Source: UBA1724 sp016302315
GTDB taxonomy: Bacteria; Verrucomicrobiota; Lentisphaeria; Oligosphaerales; Oligosphaeraceae
Direction: 5' to 3'
DNA: 34,211 nt
NCBI GenBank assembly: GCA_016302315.1
Contig: JAEDNW010000005.1
Coordinates: 1 to 34,211, forward strand
The translations under genes were made by a program, and so were the position numbers. Below, piece by piece: positions 1 to 10,030 of the stretch. The notes under the pieces are model-generated. The model worked only from the letters and a program-made list of their open reading frames with translations. It had not been told where the DNA came from and did not search any database. The first letter of the stretch is position 1, and each line of letters begins with the position of its first letter.

Positions 1-272
1 TGTTGTGCCTGTTTAGCCTCAAAACACCCCCCGAAGTGCGAAAGATGGGCTAACAATAGAAGAAGTTCCAAATTGCTTTTCTCTTCTTCTAGAACAGATA
101 TCAGACGCACTAGACTGCTATCTGGCAATGTGGTGACTGGGGTGGTCTCTGGGGTGATTTTCTTCCTGTTGGATTGATGGGAAAGGCGTCACGTGGGAAA
201 CGGCTTTCGTCCCTCATGGCGCAAAACCACGAAGAAATAAGTAACTTATTGAAAACCAACTACTTACAAAAC
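1..272. other. AT-richer flank beside the 3' end of tRNA-Pro, no convincing gene
   Basis: By hand count the first 300 bases are about 44% GC, far below the rest of the window. On the minus strand a reading frame is open from 188 to the left edge, after a TGA at 191-189, with a possible TTG start at 128-126. It would encode a stretch beginning LPDSSLVRLISVLEEEKS and continuing through a leucine run (ELLLLLAHL). This loosely resembles the start of a tyrosine-recombinase catalytic domain, but the expected catalytic arginine is not seen, so the likeness may be chance. The position next to a tRNA 3' end is where integrated elements often begin. No ribosome-binding site was found. A plus-strand frame at 174-371 only translates the complement of the tRNA and is not a gene. 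Confidence 0.25.
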
Positions 273-306
273 AAAAAAGTCGTCAAGGAAATGTTCCTTG
301 ACGACT
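273..306 (-). terminator. Rho-independent terminator after tRNA-Pro
   Basis: Bases 278-290 and 294-306 form a perfect 13-bp stem around a 3-base loop. Read on the minus strand the stem is followed by a run of six T (278-273), the classic intrinsic terminator layout. It lies 16 bases beyond the CCA end of the tRNA and ends its transcript. Confidence 0.85.
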
Positions 307-319
307 CTCATGCAAAAAA

Positions 320-399
<80 letters not shown>

Positions 400-419
400 C
401 CTTAGCGGGAAACCGGGGT

Positions 420-448
420 AATTTAGCGTCTGGCCTCTAGACTGCAAA
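420..448 (-). promoter_or_regulatory. Sigma-70-type promoter for tRNA-Pro
   Basis: On the minus strand TTTGCA (448-443) and TAAATT (425-420) are separated by 17 bases. The predicted start would lie roughly 14 bases before the mature tRNA 5' end. The same -10 hexamer, TAAATT, is found in the candidate promoter before yajC, which supports both. Confidence 0.55.
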
Positions 449-488
449 CGCCGGGCACTACCCCACACCTTTCTCTGTCCCCCCCGTC

Positions 489-505
489 CTCTCCGAAGCG
501 GAGAG
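489..505 (-). terminator. Hairpin after secDF, possible terminator
   Basis: CTCTCCG (489-495) and CGGAGAG (499-505) form a 7-bp stem with a 3-base loop, 27 bases beyond the secDF stop codon. No T run follows on the minus strand, so it may stabilise the 3' end or act with Rho rather than terminate intrinsically. Confidence 0.3.
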
Positions 506-531
506 TCGGGGAGAAGAAGAGGTGTTTTCTT

Positions 532-3240
<2,709 letters not shown>

Positions 3241-3400
3241 GGATAAGGGAATGGGGAGGAAGTCAGAAGGAAGGAAAATGGGCCAGCGGGGAGCGTCTGG
3301 GTCGGCGGTCTCCGGGCGGTCGGAGCAGCAGGAAGAAGGGAGGCCAAGCCCTCACTTTCTCCCCCCCTGCTCCGCTAGCCAGGGAAGATGGAAGAGGATT

Positions 3401-3769
3401 CTAGGATTTCTTCTCCGCTTCGCCGGGGAACTCCTTGAGAATCTCCGCCACGGCGGCACGGACGAAATCCACTTGATGCCCGTCGGCAAAGGAGACCCGG
3501 ACGGTCTTTTCCGCCACGGACACCACCGTTCCCAGAGCACCGCTGTTCATCATCACCTTGTCTCCCGCCTTCAGCTGCTGAAGCATCTCCTGAATCTGCT
3601 TCTGCTTCTTCTGCTGAGGCCGGATCATGAGGAAATACATGAGCCCGAAGATGGGGATGAAGATGATGAAACTGCCCCAGCCGGATCCGGCGGGCTTGGC
3701 GGCAGGGGCGGGAGTGGCGGCGGCAGCCTCTTGGGCGAGGAACAGCGTCTGGCTCAGAAAGGTATTCAA
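3401..3769 (-). CDS. yajC: Preprotein translocase subunit YajC
   Basis: Small single-pass membrane protein of the SecDF-YajC complex, 122 residues from the chosen start. It has an Ala/Pro-rich N-terminal part, one TM segment (GSFIIFIPIFGLMYFLMIRP), the conserved RPQQKKQK, then a cytosolic domain with LKAGDKVMMNSGALGTV and ending in KKS. The start is set by the ribosome-binding site: TAGGAG lies 8 bases before a TTG codon at 3769-3767. A longer frame from another TTG at 3796 would add nine residues but would place the strong Shine-Dalgarno inside the gene, so it was not chosen. YajC-SecDF order is standard in bacteria. A promoter-like sequence lies at 3909-3936. Confidence 0.93.
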   Translation of the reverse strand: MNTFLSQTLFLAQEAAAATPAPAAKPAGSGWGSFIIFIPIFGLMYFLMIRPQQKKQKQIQEMLQQLKAGDKVMMNSGALGTVVSVAEKTVRVSFADGHQVDFVRAAVAEILKEFPGEAEKKS

Positions 3770-3782
3770 GGCAGGAACTCCT
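3767..3782 (-). promoter_or_regulatory. Ribosome-binding site fixing a TTG start for yajC
   Basis: AGGAG (3782-3778) is 8 bases from TTG (3769-3767). This decides between two in-frame TTG codons. Confidence 0.7.
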
Positions 3783-3908
3783 AAAGTAGGAAGCAATGAG
3801 AGAAAAAGGGGGGCTTCTCGGCGGAAATCGGGAGAAGGAGGGCAGTCCGGGGAGGGGAGGCATGACGCCTCGGCGCATTTCCCCGCCCGAAGAAAAACGC
3901 AACCCCGT

Positions 3909-3936
3909 AATTTAATTCCAATCGCCCTGTTTTCAA
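3909..3936 (-). promoter_or_regulatory. Candidate sigma-70 promoter for yajC-secDF
   Basis: On the minus strand TTGAAA (3936-3931) is 16 bases from TAAATT (3914-3909). It sits between the end of the transporter gene and yajC, in a locally AT-rich stretch. It implies a leader of about 130 bases. Confidence 0.45.
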
Positions 3937-3955
3937 CCAGTACGGAAGGAGGGAG

Positions 3956-3989
3956 AAAGGGGAGGAGAGGGGGAAACTCCCTCCCCTTT
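3956..3989 (-). terminator. Hairpin after the NSS transporter gene
   Basis: AAAGGGGAGG on one arm and CCTCCCCTTT on the other (3956-3965 with 3980-3989) make a perfect 10-bp stem with a 14-base loop, 11 bases past the transporter stop. A pyrimidine-rich stretch rather than a clean T run follows on the minus strand. Confidence 0.4.
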
Positions 3990-4000
3990 CCAGGGTGGCC

Positions 4001-5431
4001 TCAGCCGAAAATGCCGAAGGAGTTCAGCAGAATCAGGAGGAGGCAGGGAATCACTACCACGCACATGCACAGCTCGAAGATGAACTCCCGCCGCCACTTG
4101 CCGCCGGCGCGGATGGTGGCGCTGAACTTCTCCAGGCCGATGACCCCCACCACCAGCACCGTGGTGAAGATGGCCGCGATGGGCATCATCACGTTGTTGC
4201 TGACGAAATCCAGGGAATCCAGAATGTCCATGTTCTTGCAGAATTCCAAGAAAAACAGGGGGCGGACCTGGGAGAGGACGCTGTATCCCAGGATGGTGAT
4301 GATGCCGATGGAGATGATCTCCCCCATGCCGATGATGATGGCCTTCCGGCGGGTCATCTTCAATTCCTGGCCGATGGTCTGGACGTTGGTCTCCAGGAGA
4401 GAGATGGCGGAGGTGGAGGCGGCGAAGAGCACCAGGAGGAAGAAGACCACCGCCAGGATCCGTCCGGCGTGGGGGATGCTGGCAAAGACCTGGGGCATGG
4501 TCATGAAGACCAGGCCGGGGCCGGCCTTCTGGGCCGCCGCCTCGCCGCCGAAGGCCACCACGGAGGGAATGATCATCAGGCCCGCCAGGAAGGCGGCCAG
4601 GGTGTCGAAGATCTCCACCTGATTCACGTTCTGCAGCAGATTGTCCTCCTTCCGCATGTAGGAGCCGTAGGTAATCATGATGCCCATGGCGATGGAGAGG
4701 GAGAAGAAGAGCTGTCCCATGGCGGCCACGATGGTCATGAAGCTGAACTTACTGGGATCGGGCTTCAGGTAGTATTTCAGTCCCACGGAGGCATTGGGCA
4801 GGAAGAAGACATAGACGCAGAGGCCCACCAGCATCAGGAAGAGTCCGGGCATCAGGACCTTGTTGAAGCGCTCCACGCCCTTCTCCACGCCGAAGGCGAT
4901 GACCAGGCACATGATGGCGGCGAAAATCAGGAAGTAGACCACCGGCTCATAGGTGGAGCCGATGAAATCCACGAAATACTTGGTGGAGAAGGGGACCTGG
5001 CTTTCTCCCATCATCACCAGATTGTCCTTGGAGAAGAGGTCGATGGGATTCACCAGCATGGCCACCAGATATTTGGTCACCCAGCCGCCAATGACGCAAT
5101 AGTAGGGGACGATGATCAGGGGGACGATGGCGTTCACCCAGCCGCCCACGCGGACGAAATGGAGGAAAGTGGAGGACTTGCTGTCGCAGAGGTCGCGATA
5201 GGCGCCGATGGGGCCCTTGCCCGTGAGGCGTCCGATGTTGTTTTCGGAGACCAGGAGGGCGTATCCGAAGGTGAGCACAAGGACCAGGTAGGTGAGCAGG
5301 AAGATTCCTCCCCCGTATTTTGCCGTGAGATAGGGGAATCGCCAGATGTTGCCCAGTCCGACGGCAGAGCCGGCCGCCGCCAAGACGTACCCGATTTTGC
5401 TGGAAAAGCCAGAATTGCCTGTGCTACTCAT
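4001..5431 (-). CDS. Neurotransmitter:sodium symporter (NSS/SNF) family transporter
   Basis: A sodium-coupled importer of the LeuT-fold NSS family; bacterial members with known function carry amino acids such as tryptophan, tyrosine or leucine. The 476 residues give 11 hydrophobic segments, the usual count for many bacterial members (eukaryotic ones have 12). TM1 carries the family signature GSAVGLGNIWRFPY, with the unwound sodium/substrate-binding region. The TM8 region AASTSAISLLE is also typical. Substrate cannot be read from the sequence. No Shine-Dalgarno is visible before the ATG; the preceding bases include CTCCTTCTCC. It stands alone between the ROK kinase gene (193 bases upstream) and yajC, with a hairpin just after its stop. 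Confidence 0.92.
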   Translation of the reverse strand: MSSTGNSGFSSKIGYVLAAAGSAVGLGNIWRFPYLTAKYGGGIFLLTYLVLVLTFGYALLVSENNIGRLTGKGPIGAYRDLCDSKSSTFLHFVRVGGWVNAIVPLIIVPYYCVIGGWVTKYLVAMLVNPIDLFSKDNLVMMGESQVPFSTKYFVDFIGSTYEPVVYFLIFAAIMCLVIAFGVEKGVERFNKVLMPGLFLMLVGLCVYVFFLPNASVGLKYYLKPDPSKFSFMTIVAAMGQLFFSLSIAMGIMITYGSYMRKEDNLLQNVNQVEIFDTLAAFLAGLMIIPSVVAFGGEAAAQKAGPGLVFMTMPQVFASIPHAGRILAVVFFLLVLFAASTSAISLLETNVQTIGQELKMTRRKAIIIGMGEIISIGIITILGYSVLSQVRPLFFLEFCKNMDILDSLDFVSNNVMMPIAAIFTTVLVVGVIGLEKFSATIRAGGKWRREFIFELCMCVVVIPCLLLILLNSFGIFG

Positions 5432-5582
5432 GATGTTGGAGAAGGAGTGACCTATGGTTCAGGGGGGAAAAATAGAAAAGAAGAAGGGGAAGGAGAAGCC
5501 AGCCTCCCTCTCCCGCTCCCTGATTCTTCAAACCCGGGAGCAAAGAGAAAGGAATGTAATCTGGTTTTCCGTATACGAAAGT

Positions 5583-5610
5583 CCCCGGAAGAGATTTCTC
5601 TTCTTCGGGG
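5583..5610 (-). terminator. Hairpin between ROK kinase and NSS transporter genes
   Basis: On the minus strand GAAGAG and CTCTTC pair around a 4-base loop, extended by CCCCG with CGGGG across a small bulge. It begins 15 bases past the kinase stop. No T run follows, so intrinsic termination is uncertain. Confidence 0.35.
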
Positions 5611-5624
5611 GGAGGAAAGGAGCC

Positions 5625-6614
5625 CTAGGCCTGCGCCGGCTTCCAGAGACCCTTCCCCATCATGGCGTAGAAGCCCACGGAAACTCCCGCCAGCTCGCCA
5701 ATGCGCAGCCCCAAGGCGCTGGTGCGCACGGTGCAGGTGGTGTAGTATTCTTTCCACATGAAGCGGGGCAGAAGCCGCTGGAGGGGCTCCATCAGCAGAT
5801 CCCCGGAGTGGTAGGCGGTGGTGCCCAGGACGATCACTTCGGGATTGAAGGAGGTAGCCACGGCCCCCACGCCCTGAGCCAGACGCAGACAGAACTCGTC
5901 CCACCACTCCAGGGCCAGGGGGATTCTCTCCCGAACGCCCTCCAGGAGAGCCTTGAAATTCAGGTTCTCCACCTTTCCCTCCACGCAGGGGAGGCGGAAG
6001 AAGGCGTGATTGGGCTTGTCCTTCAGGTAGGCCTGCATCCGCTGCTGAATGGCCCGTCCGCCGGTGTAGGCCTCCAGGCATCCCCGCATGCCGCAATTGC
6101 AGAGCGGTCCGTGGATGTCCAGGATGATGTGGCCCATTTCCCCGGCATTGCCTCCCACGCCGTGGAGGAGATGGCCGTCCGCCACCACGCCGGCGCCCAC
6201 CCCCGTGGACATGGTGAGGTAGACCACATTCTTCTTGCCCTTTCCGCTGCCGAAGAACCACTCCGCCAAGGCGCCGGCATTGGCGTCATTTTCCAGGATG
6301 GCGGGAATGCCCAGAGCTTTCTCCAGATCCGCCTGGATGGGAATCTGGTCGCCCCAGGGCATATTGGGGGAGCGCAGGAGCATTCCCCGGGTGAGATCCA
6401 GGGGGCCCGGAGCGGAGATGCCGCAGGCCTCCACCTGCTGGAGGGTGATGCCCTGTTTGCTGGTCAGTTCCCGGGCCAGCAAGGCGATGTTGGCCAGGGC
6501 ATCCTCGTAGCGGGCAGTGGAGGGGAAGCGGGCGCTGTCCAGGATTTCGCCCTTTTCATTGGCCAGGCAGACGGCGATTTTGGTGCCGCCGATATCAATT
6601 CCGAGTACGTTCAT
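5625..6614 (-). CDS. ROK family sugar kinase (glucokinase-like)
   Basis: Cytosolic ATP-dependent sugar kinase of the ROK family, 329 residues. The N-terminal phosphate loop is DIGGTK (residues 7-12). The substrate region has ENDANAGALAEW, where the Asp is the catalytic base. GNAGEMGHI and the ROK zinc motif CNCGMRGCLE (Cys172, Cys174, Cys179) follow. ROK kinases act on glucose, N-acetylmannosamine, fructose or allose; this one lacks a DNA-binding N-terminal domain, so it is an enzyme rather than a repressor. Glucose is the most common substrate but not proven here. The ATG is preceded by a pyrimidine-rich leader, without a Shine-Dalgarno. The small Gly/Pro-repeat gene ends 48 bases upstream. 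Confidence 0.93.
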   Translation of the reverse strand: MNVLGIDIGGTKIAVCLANEKGEILDSARFPSTARYEDALANIALLARELTSKQGITLQQVEACGISAPGPLDLTRGMLLRSPNMPWGDQIPIQADLEKALGIPAILENDANAGALAEWFFGSGKGKKNVVYLTMSTGVGAGVVADGHLLHGVGGNAGEMGHIILDIHGPLCNCGMRGCLEAYTGGRAIQQRMQAYLKDKPNHAFFRLPCVEGKVENLNFKALLEGVRERIPLALEWWDEFCLRLAQGVGAVATSFNPEVIVLGTTAYHSGDLLMEPLQRLLPRFMWKEYYTTCTVRTSALGLRIGELAGVSVGFYAMMGKGLWKPAQA

Positions 6615-6662
6615 GGATGTGGGGAAGGGAACAGAGAAGAAGAGAGGGAAGAAAAGGGGCTG

Positions 6663-6974
6663 TTAGTAGAGCATGGGGCCGGAGGGGCCGTCGAAACCGC
6701 CCATGGGGCCGGAGGGGCCGTCGAAGCCGCTCCCCAGAGGACCGGAGGGGCCGTCGAAGCCGCCCATGGGGCCGGAGGGGCCGTCCTGCCGCAGAACGGG
6801 GGCGACAGGCGCCTTTTTGGCAGGGGCGGCGGCCTTGCGCCGGGAGGGAGCCGACGCCTTCGGGGCGGCGGCGGGGACAACCTTCCCCTTCTTGGTGACA
6901 GGCGCCTGCAGGCTCACAGGCCCGCCAGGCTCGCCCAGGGAAAACAAATCCACATCAACAGGGACATTCAGCAT
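6663..6974 (-). CDS. Small Gly/Pro-repeat basic protein, unknown function
   Basis: A 103-residue protein not recognised from any family. Residues 1-25 look ordinary (start MLNVPVDVDLFSLGEPGG). Residues 28-60 are rich in Lys, Arg, Ala and Pro (KAAAPAKKAPVAPV), like histone-H1-type basic tails. The C-terminus has four copies of DGPSGP at residues 64, 74, 85 and 95, separated by MGGF or LGSGF, and ends in MLY. It has no signal peptide or TM segment. Evidence that it is real: a near-perfect AAAGGAG lies 5 bases before the ATG, the start codon overlaps the end of the GT4 gene by seven bases, and the protein stays in frame through the repeats. The same frame continues upstream inside the GT4 gene, but that is shadow sequence. 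Coupling with the glycosyltransferase and position before a sugar kinase hint at a carbohydrate context; no function is assigned. Confidence 0.75.
   Translation of the reverse strand: MLNVPVDVDLFSLGEPGGPVSLQAPVTKKGKVVPAAAPKASAPSRRKAAAPAKKAPVAPVLRQDGPSGPMGGFDGPSGPLGSGFDGPSGPMGGFDGPSGPMLY
6675..6785 (-). repeat. Four in-gene repeats encoding DGPSGP units
   Basis: Four near-identical units of 30-33 bases inside the small gene. The spacing in residues is 10, 11 and 10, so the repeats preserve reading frame. The third-position sequence is also nearly identical, consistent with recent duplication or slippage. Confidence 0.85.
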
Positions 6975-7996
6975 GTTTGCTCCTTTCTCGTTGCTCCGGG
7001 GGCATAGTATCCTCCGTAGCGGTGAATCTTCCAAATGAAATCCAAGTATCGGCGGTAGCGTTCCGTCACAGCCGCCACGGTGAAGCGCTCCTCCGCCCCC
7101 TGGCGAATCCGCCGTCGATCCAAAGCGGGAGCCAGGCGCACCGCCTCGGAGAACTCCGCCTGGGTACGGCACCGGAAACCATCCACCCCCTCCCGGACGA
7201 TTTCCGGGAAGGAGCCCCAATCTGTGGTGATGACGGGGGTTCCGCACATCATGGCCTCGATGGCCACGTATCCAAAGGGTTCCAGGTAGAGGGTGGGCAT
7301 GAGGACGGCCCGGGCCTCTCCCAGGAGCCGGGCCTTCTCCAGGCCGGCGCATCCCCGGTGGACCTCCCGGAACTCCAGCCCCGCCAAGGCGGCGGTCTCC
7401 CGGGCCAGAGCCACGCCCTTGTCCTCGGCGGCCCGCCCCAGATAGACCAGATACTCCCCCGCCTCCGGCTGGAAGGGATACTCCCCGGGATGGAGGAAGT
7501 GGGGGATCACGGTGTCGAAGTAGCGGTCCTTCTGGGTTTCCGGCTGGCGGGTGTAGATGACCTGCTGGTGGGCGTAGCTGGGGAAGACCCGGTAGTGGGT
7601 CCAGCAGGTGCCGTAGCCCAGCATGGGCTCGAAGACCGGAACCCCGGAGGCCACGGAGACATCGCACTGGGCCACGCCATAGATGGAGGCCACCCACTCC
7701 GGCTCCCCGTCATCCTGGAGATGCTCCCGGAGGGCGGCATTGAGGCGCCGGGTGTATTCCCGGTGCCAGGCGCTGCGGAAGGCCCAGCGCTCCGGAGACT
7801 CCCCCAGGGAAACCACCACCCCCTGCCCTCCCGGAGGACATTGGGAGCCCTCCGCCCCATAGTAGGCGTAGGGAATCCCCAGAGCCTCCGCCACCTGGCA
7901 GAAATTCCAGCAGTTGAAGAGCTGAGAATCCTCAGGATGGGCGGAATCTCCCAGGGGAAAATCCGGGTGGCCTAGAATGTGGAGTCGTGGGGCCAT
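6968..7996 (-). CDS. GT4-type glycosyltransferase (GT-B fold)
   Basis: Retaining glycosyltransferase of the GT4/GT-B type, 342 residues from the chosen start. The C-terminal half has YLGRAAEDKG and the donor-binding pattern EPFGYVAIEAMMCGTPVI (E-x7-E), followed by GSFPEIV and DGF, all characteristic. The N-terminal part (RLHILGHPDFPLGDS) begins like related enzymes that act on nucleotide-sugar donors; acceptor unknown. Two starts are possible: ATG at 8053, whose A is the last base of the argJ stop (TGATG), or ATG at 7996. The latter was chosen because the extra 19 residues are Pro/Gly-rich and unlike the family, and because a pyrimidine tract precedes it as in many genes here. The 3' end overlaps the small repeat gene. 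Confidence 0.85.
   Translation of the reverse strand: MAPRLHILGHPDFPLGDSAHPEDSQLFNCWNFCQVAEALGIPYAYYGAEGSQCPPGGQGVVVSLGESPERWAFRSAWHREYTRRLNAALREHLQDDGEPEWVASIYGVAQCDVSVASGVPVFEPMLGYGTCWTHYRVFPSYAHQQVIYTRQPETQKDRYFDTVIPHFLHPGEYPFQPEAGEYLVYLGRAAEDKGVALARETAALAGLEFREVHRGCAGLEKARLLGEARAVLMPTLYLEPFGYVAIEAMMCGTPVITTDWGSFPEIVREGVDGFRCRTQAEFSEAVRLAPALDRRRIRQGAEERFTVAAVTERYRRYLDFIWKIHRYGGYYAPGATRKEQTC
6972..6986 (-). promoter_or_regulatory. Strong ribosome-binding site of the Gly/Pro-repeat gene
   Basis: AAAGGAG (6986-6980) is 5 bases before ATG (6974-6972) and lies inside the last codons of the GT4 gene. It is one of the best Shine-Dalgarno sites in the window and supports the small gene as translated. 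Confidence 0.75.
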
Positions 7997-8052
7997 CGTA
8001 GGAGAGGGGAGAGGCGGCAAAGGAAGCTCCCCGCCGCCCCGGTTCCGGTCCA

Positions 8053-9297
8053 TCAGGTGTGGTAGTCTGCGTTGATCTTCACGTAGTCATGGCTCAAGTC
8101 GCAGGTCCACAGGACGAAGCGCCCCGGCCCAGGCCCCACGGAAAGGGAAACCTGGAAGGAGCGTTTCCGGAGGACTTCCGCCAGGCGTTCCGGGGAGGAG
8201 CCGGGCGCCGCCAGACCGCTGCGCACCACCGGGAGGCCGTCGAAATCCAGATCCACCTGGGTGGGCTTGAAGGGAACGTGGCTGTATCCCGCCGCACAGA
8301 GAATCCGACCCCAGTTGGGATCCGCCCCATACCAGGCGGTCTTGCAGAGGGGCGACCGGGCAATGGACTCGGCAATCTGCCGCGCCCCCTGGTCATCCAG
8401 GGTGCCGGAAACCTGGAGTTCCACAAATTTCGTGACCCCCTCCCCGTCCATCACCATGGCCTTGGCCAGGAAGACCGCACAGGCCTCCAGGGCATCGGCA
8501 AAGGCTTTGGCCTCGGGGGTATCCGGACGGATGACGGCATTGCCGGCCATGCCATTGGCCAGCACCAGCATGGTGTCGTTGGTGGAGGTATCGCCGTCCA
8601 CCACAATGCGGTTGAAGGAGCGTCCCAGGGCCTGGTCCAGGGCCTGCTGGAGGGCTTCCCGCTCCACCGCGGCATCCGTGGTGAAGTAGGCCAGCATGGT
8701 GGCCTGGCGGGGACGGCTCTGGCACAGGGTCATCTGGGGGGCGATCATGCCCGCCCCCTTGGTCATGGCCCCGATGGTGACGGGGATATCCCCCAGGGAG
8801 AAGGTGACCGCCACCCGCTTTTCCTGGGTGTCGGTGGTCATGATGGCCCGGGCGGCGGCCTGGCTGGCCTCGGGAGAGAGGGCCTCCACGGCCAGGTCAA
8901 TGCCGTGGCGAATGGTCTCCATGGGCAGGAATTCGCCGATGACCCCGGTGGAGGAAACCAGCACCTCGTCCGTCTCCACCCCCAGACGCTGGGCGGCATA
9001 GGCGGCCATGGCCCGGGCATCCTCCGCCCCCCTGGCTCCCGTGCAGGCATTGGCCACGCCGCTGTTCACCACCACGGCCCGAACGGAACGCTCCTTGCGG
9101 ATCACCCGTCTGTCCCACTCCACGGGAGCGGCGGCAAAGAGATTGCTGGTGAAGGCCCCCGCCACCTGGGCAGGCGCCTCGCTGAAAAGCATGGCCAGAT
9201 CGGGCTGTCCGCTGGGTTTGAGACCGGCGGTGACACCGGCGGCCCGGAATCCCCGGGGGGAACAGACGCCGCCATTGGGAGACAGTTGCAATTCCAT
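8053..9297 (-). CDS. argJ: Bifunctional ornithine acetyltransferase/N-acetylglutamate synthase ArgJ
   Basis: ArgJ transfers the acetyl group from N-acetylornithine to glutamate, the recycling step of arginine synthesis, and may also make N-acetylglutamate from acetyl-CoA. The 414 residues include VVVNSGVANACTG, VSSTGVIGE, KGAGMIAPQM, the self-cleavage motif ATMLAYFTTDA with nucleophile Thr200, VDGDTSTNDT and ADPNWGRI. The protein cleaves itself before Thr200 into alpha and beta chains. Oddity: in most ArgJ proteins the Pro-x-Met of KGxGMIxPxM is followed almost directly by ATML, whereas about eight extra residues (TLCQSRPRQ) stand between them here. A longer upstream frame to 9855 overlaps ribE and is rejected. 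The ATG is preceded by CTTCTTCC rather than a Shine-Dalgarno. No other arg genes are in the window. Confidence 0.95.
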   Translation of the reverse strand: MELQLSPNGGVCSPRGFRAAGVTAGLKPSGQPDLAMLFSEAPAQVAGAFTSNLFAAAPVEWDRRVIRKERSVRAVVVNSGVANACTGARGAEDARAMAAYAAQRLGVETDEVLVSSTGVIGEFLPMETIRHGIDLAVEALSPEASQAAARAIMTTDTQEKRVAVTFSLGDIPVTIGAMTKGAGMIAPQMTLCQSRPRQATMLAYFTTDAAVEREALQQALDQALGRSFNRIVVDGDTSTNDTMLVLANGMAGNAVIRPDTPEAKAFADALEACAVFLAKAMVMDGEGVTKFVELQVSGTLDDQGARQIAESIARSPLCKTAWYGADPNWGRILCAAGYSHVPFKPTQVDLDFDGLPVVRSGLAAPGSSPERLAEVLRKRSFQVSLSVGPGPGRFVLWTCDLSHDYVKINADYHT

Positions 9298-9356
9298 GGA
9301 AGAAGTCAGGGAAAAATCGAGAGAGCGAGAGAGAAAGGGGGAGGGGTGATGGGGGG

Positions 9357-9989
9357 CTAGAATCCGGCCTCCCGGAGGCTGTCCCAGGTTACGGAGGAGG
9401 AGGCGGGGTTCTGGAAGCTGGCCACGTATCGTCCCACAATGTCCGCCTCCAGATTGACCTTGTCCCCCGCCTTCAGCCACTGCAGGGCGGTATTCTGCCA
9501 GGTATGGGGAATCAGGCAGACCGTGAAGGACTCCGCCGTCAGCCTGGCCACCGTCAGGGAGACGCCGCTGATGGCCACGGAACCCTTCTGCACCAGGGGA
9601 AAGTCCCCCGGGGCCGGGCGGCGGATGGTGAGGGTCCGGTCGCCACCCTGGAATCCCACCTCCAGCACCGGCTGGGCGCAGTCCACGTGGCCCTGGACAA
9701 TGTGGCCTCCCAGGCGTTCCCCTACCGCCAGAGCCGGCTCGATGTTGACCCGATGGCCGGGGCGGTACGCGCCGAAGACCGTGCGCCGCAGGGTCTCCTC
9801 CAGGCAGTGGAAGGTGCAGAGGCTCCCCTCCCGGGCCACAATGGTCTGGCAGCATCCATCCACCGCCACGCTGTCTCCCAGGCGCAGGATTTCCGGAGGG
9901 AGGCGCGTCTCCACCTGGAGGCTGGCGCCGGAGGCGGTGCGCTGGAGGCTCCGGACCGTGCCGATGGACTGGACAATGCCGGTGAACAT
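9357..9989 (-). CDS. ribE: Riboflavin synthase alpha chain
   Basis: Cytosolic enzyme that dismutates two 6,7-dimethyl-8-ribityllumazine molecules to give riboflavin. It has 210 residues, the usual size, with two lumazine-binding repeats: the first opens with the diagnostic MFTGIVQSIG, the second with GHIVQGHVDC near residue 94. Both repeats carry the expected GDSVAVDGCCQT and GSVAISGVSLTV segments. It lies 41 bases after ribD and 59 bases before argJ, so ribD-ribE-argJ is probably one transcript. The ATG follows CTTTCTTCCTCCCC with no Shine-Dalgarno. Some genomes call this gene ribC. Confidence 0.96.
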   Translation of the reverse strand: MFTGIVQSIGTVRSLQRTASGASLQVETRLPPEILRLGDSVAVDGCCQTIVAREGSLCTFHCLEETLRRTVFGAYRPGHRVNIEPALAVGERLGGHIVQGHVDCAQPVLEVGFQGGDRTLTIRRPAPGDFPLVQKGSVAISGVSLTVARLTAESFTVCLIPHTWQNTALQWLKAGDKVNLEADIVGRYVASFQNPASSSVTWDSLREAGF

Positions 9990-10030
9990 GGGGAGGAAGA
10001 AAGGCGTTGCGGGAAAGAAGGAGAAGGGGG

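Noticed and set aside
3995..5761. A 588-codon plus-strand frame opposite the NSS transporter
   Set aside because: Antisense shadow with a His/Glu/Gly-rich composition and no domain signatures.
6975..7697. Upstream extension of the Gly/Pro-repeat frame into the GT4 gene
   Set aside because: It is the out-of-frame shadow of the glycosyltransferase; the ribosome-binding site places the start at 6974.
9298..9855. N-terminal extension of the argJ frame by 186 codons
   Set aside because: It lies inside ribE in another frame and is Pro/Gly/Arg-rich. ArgJ length and the MELQL start fit without it.
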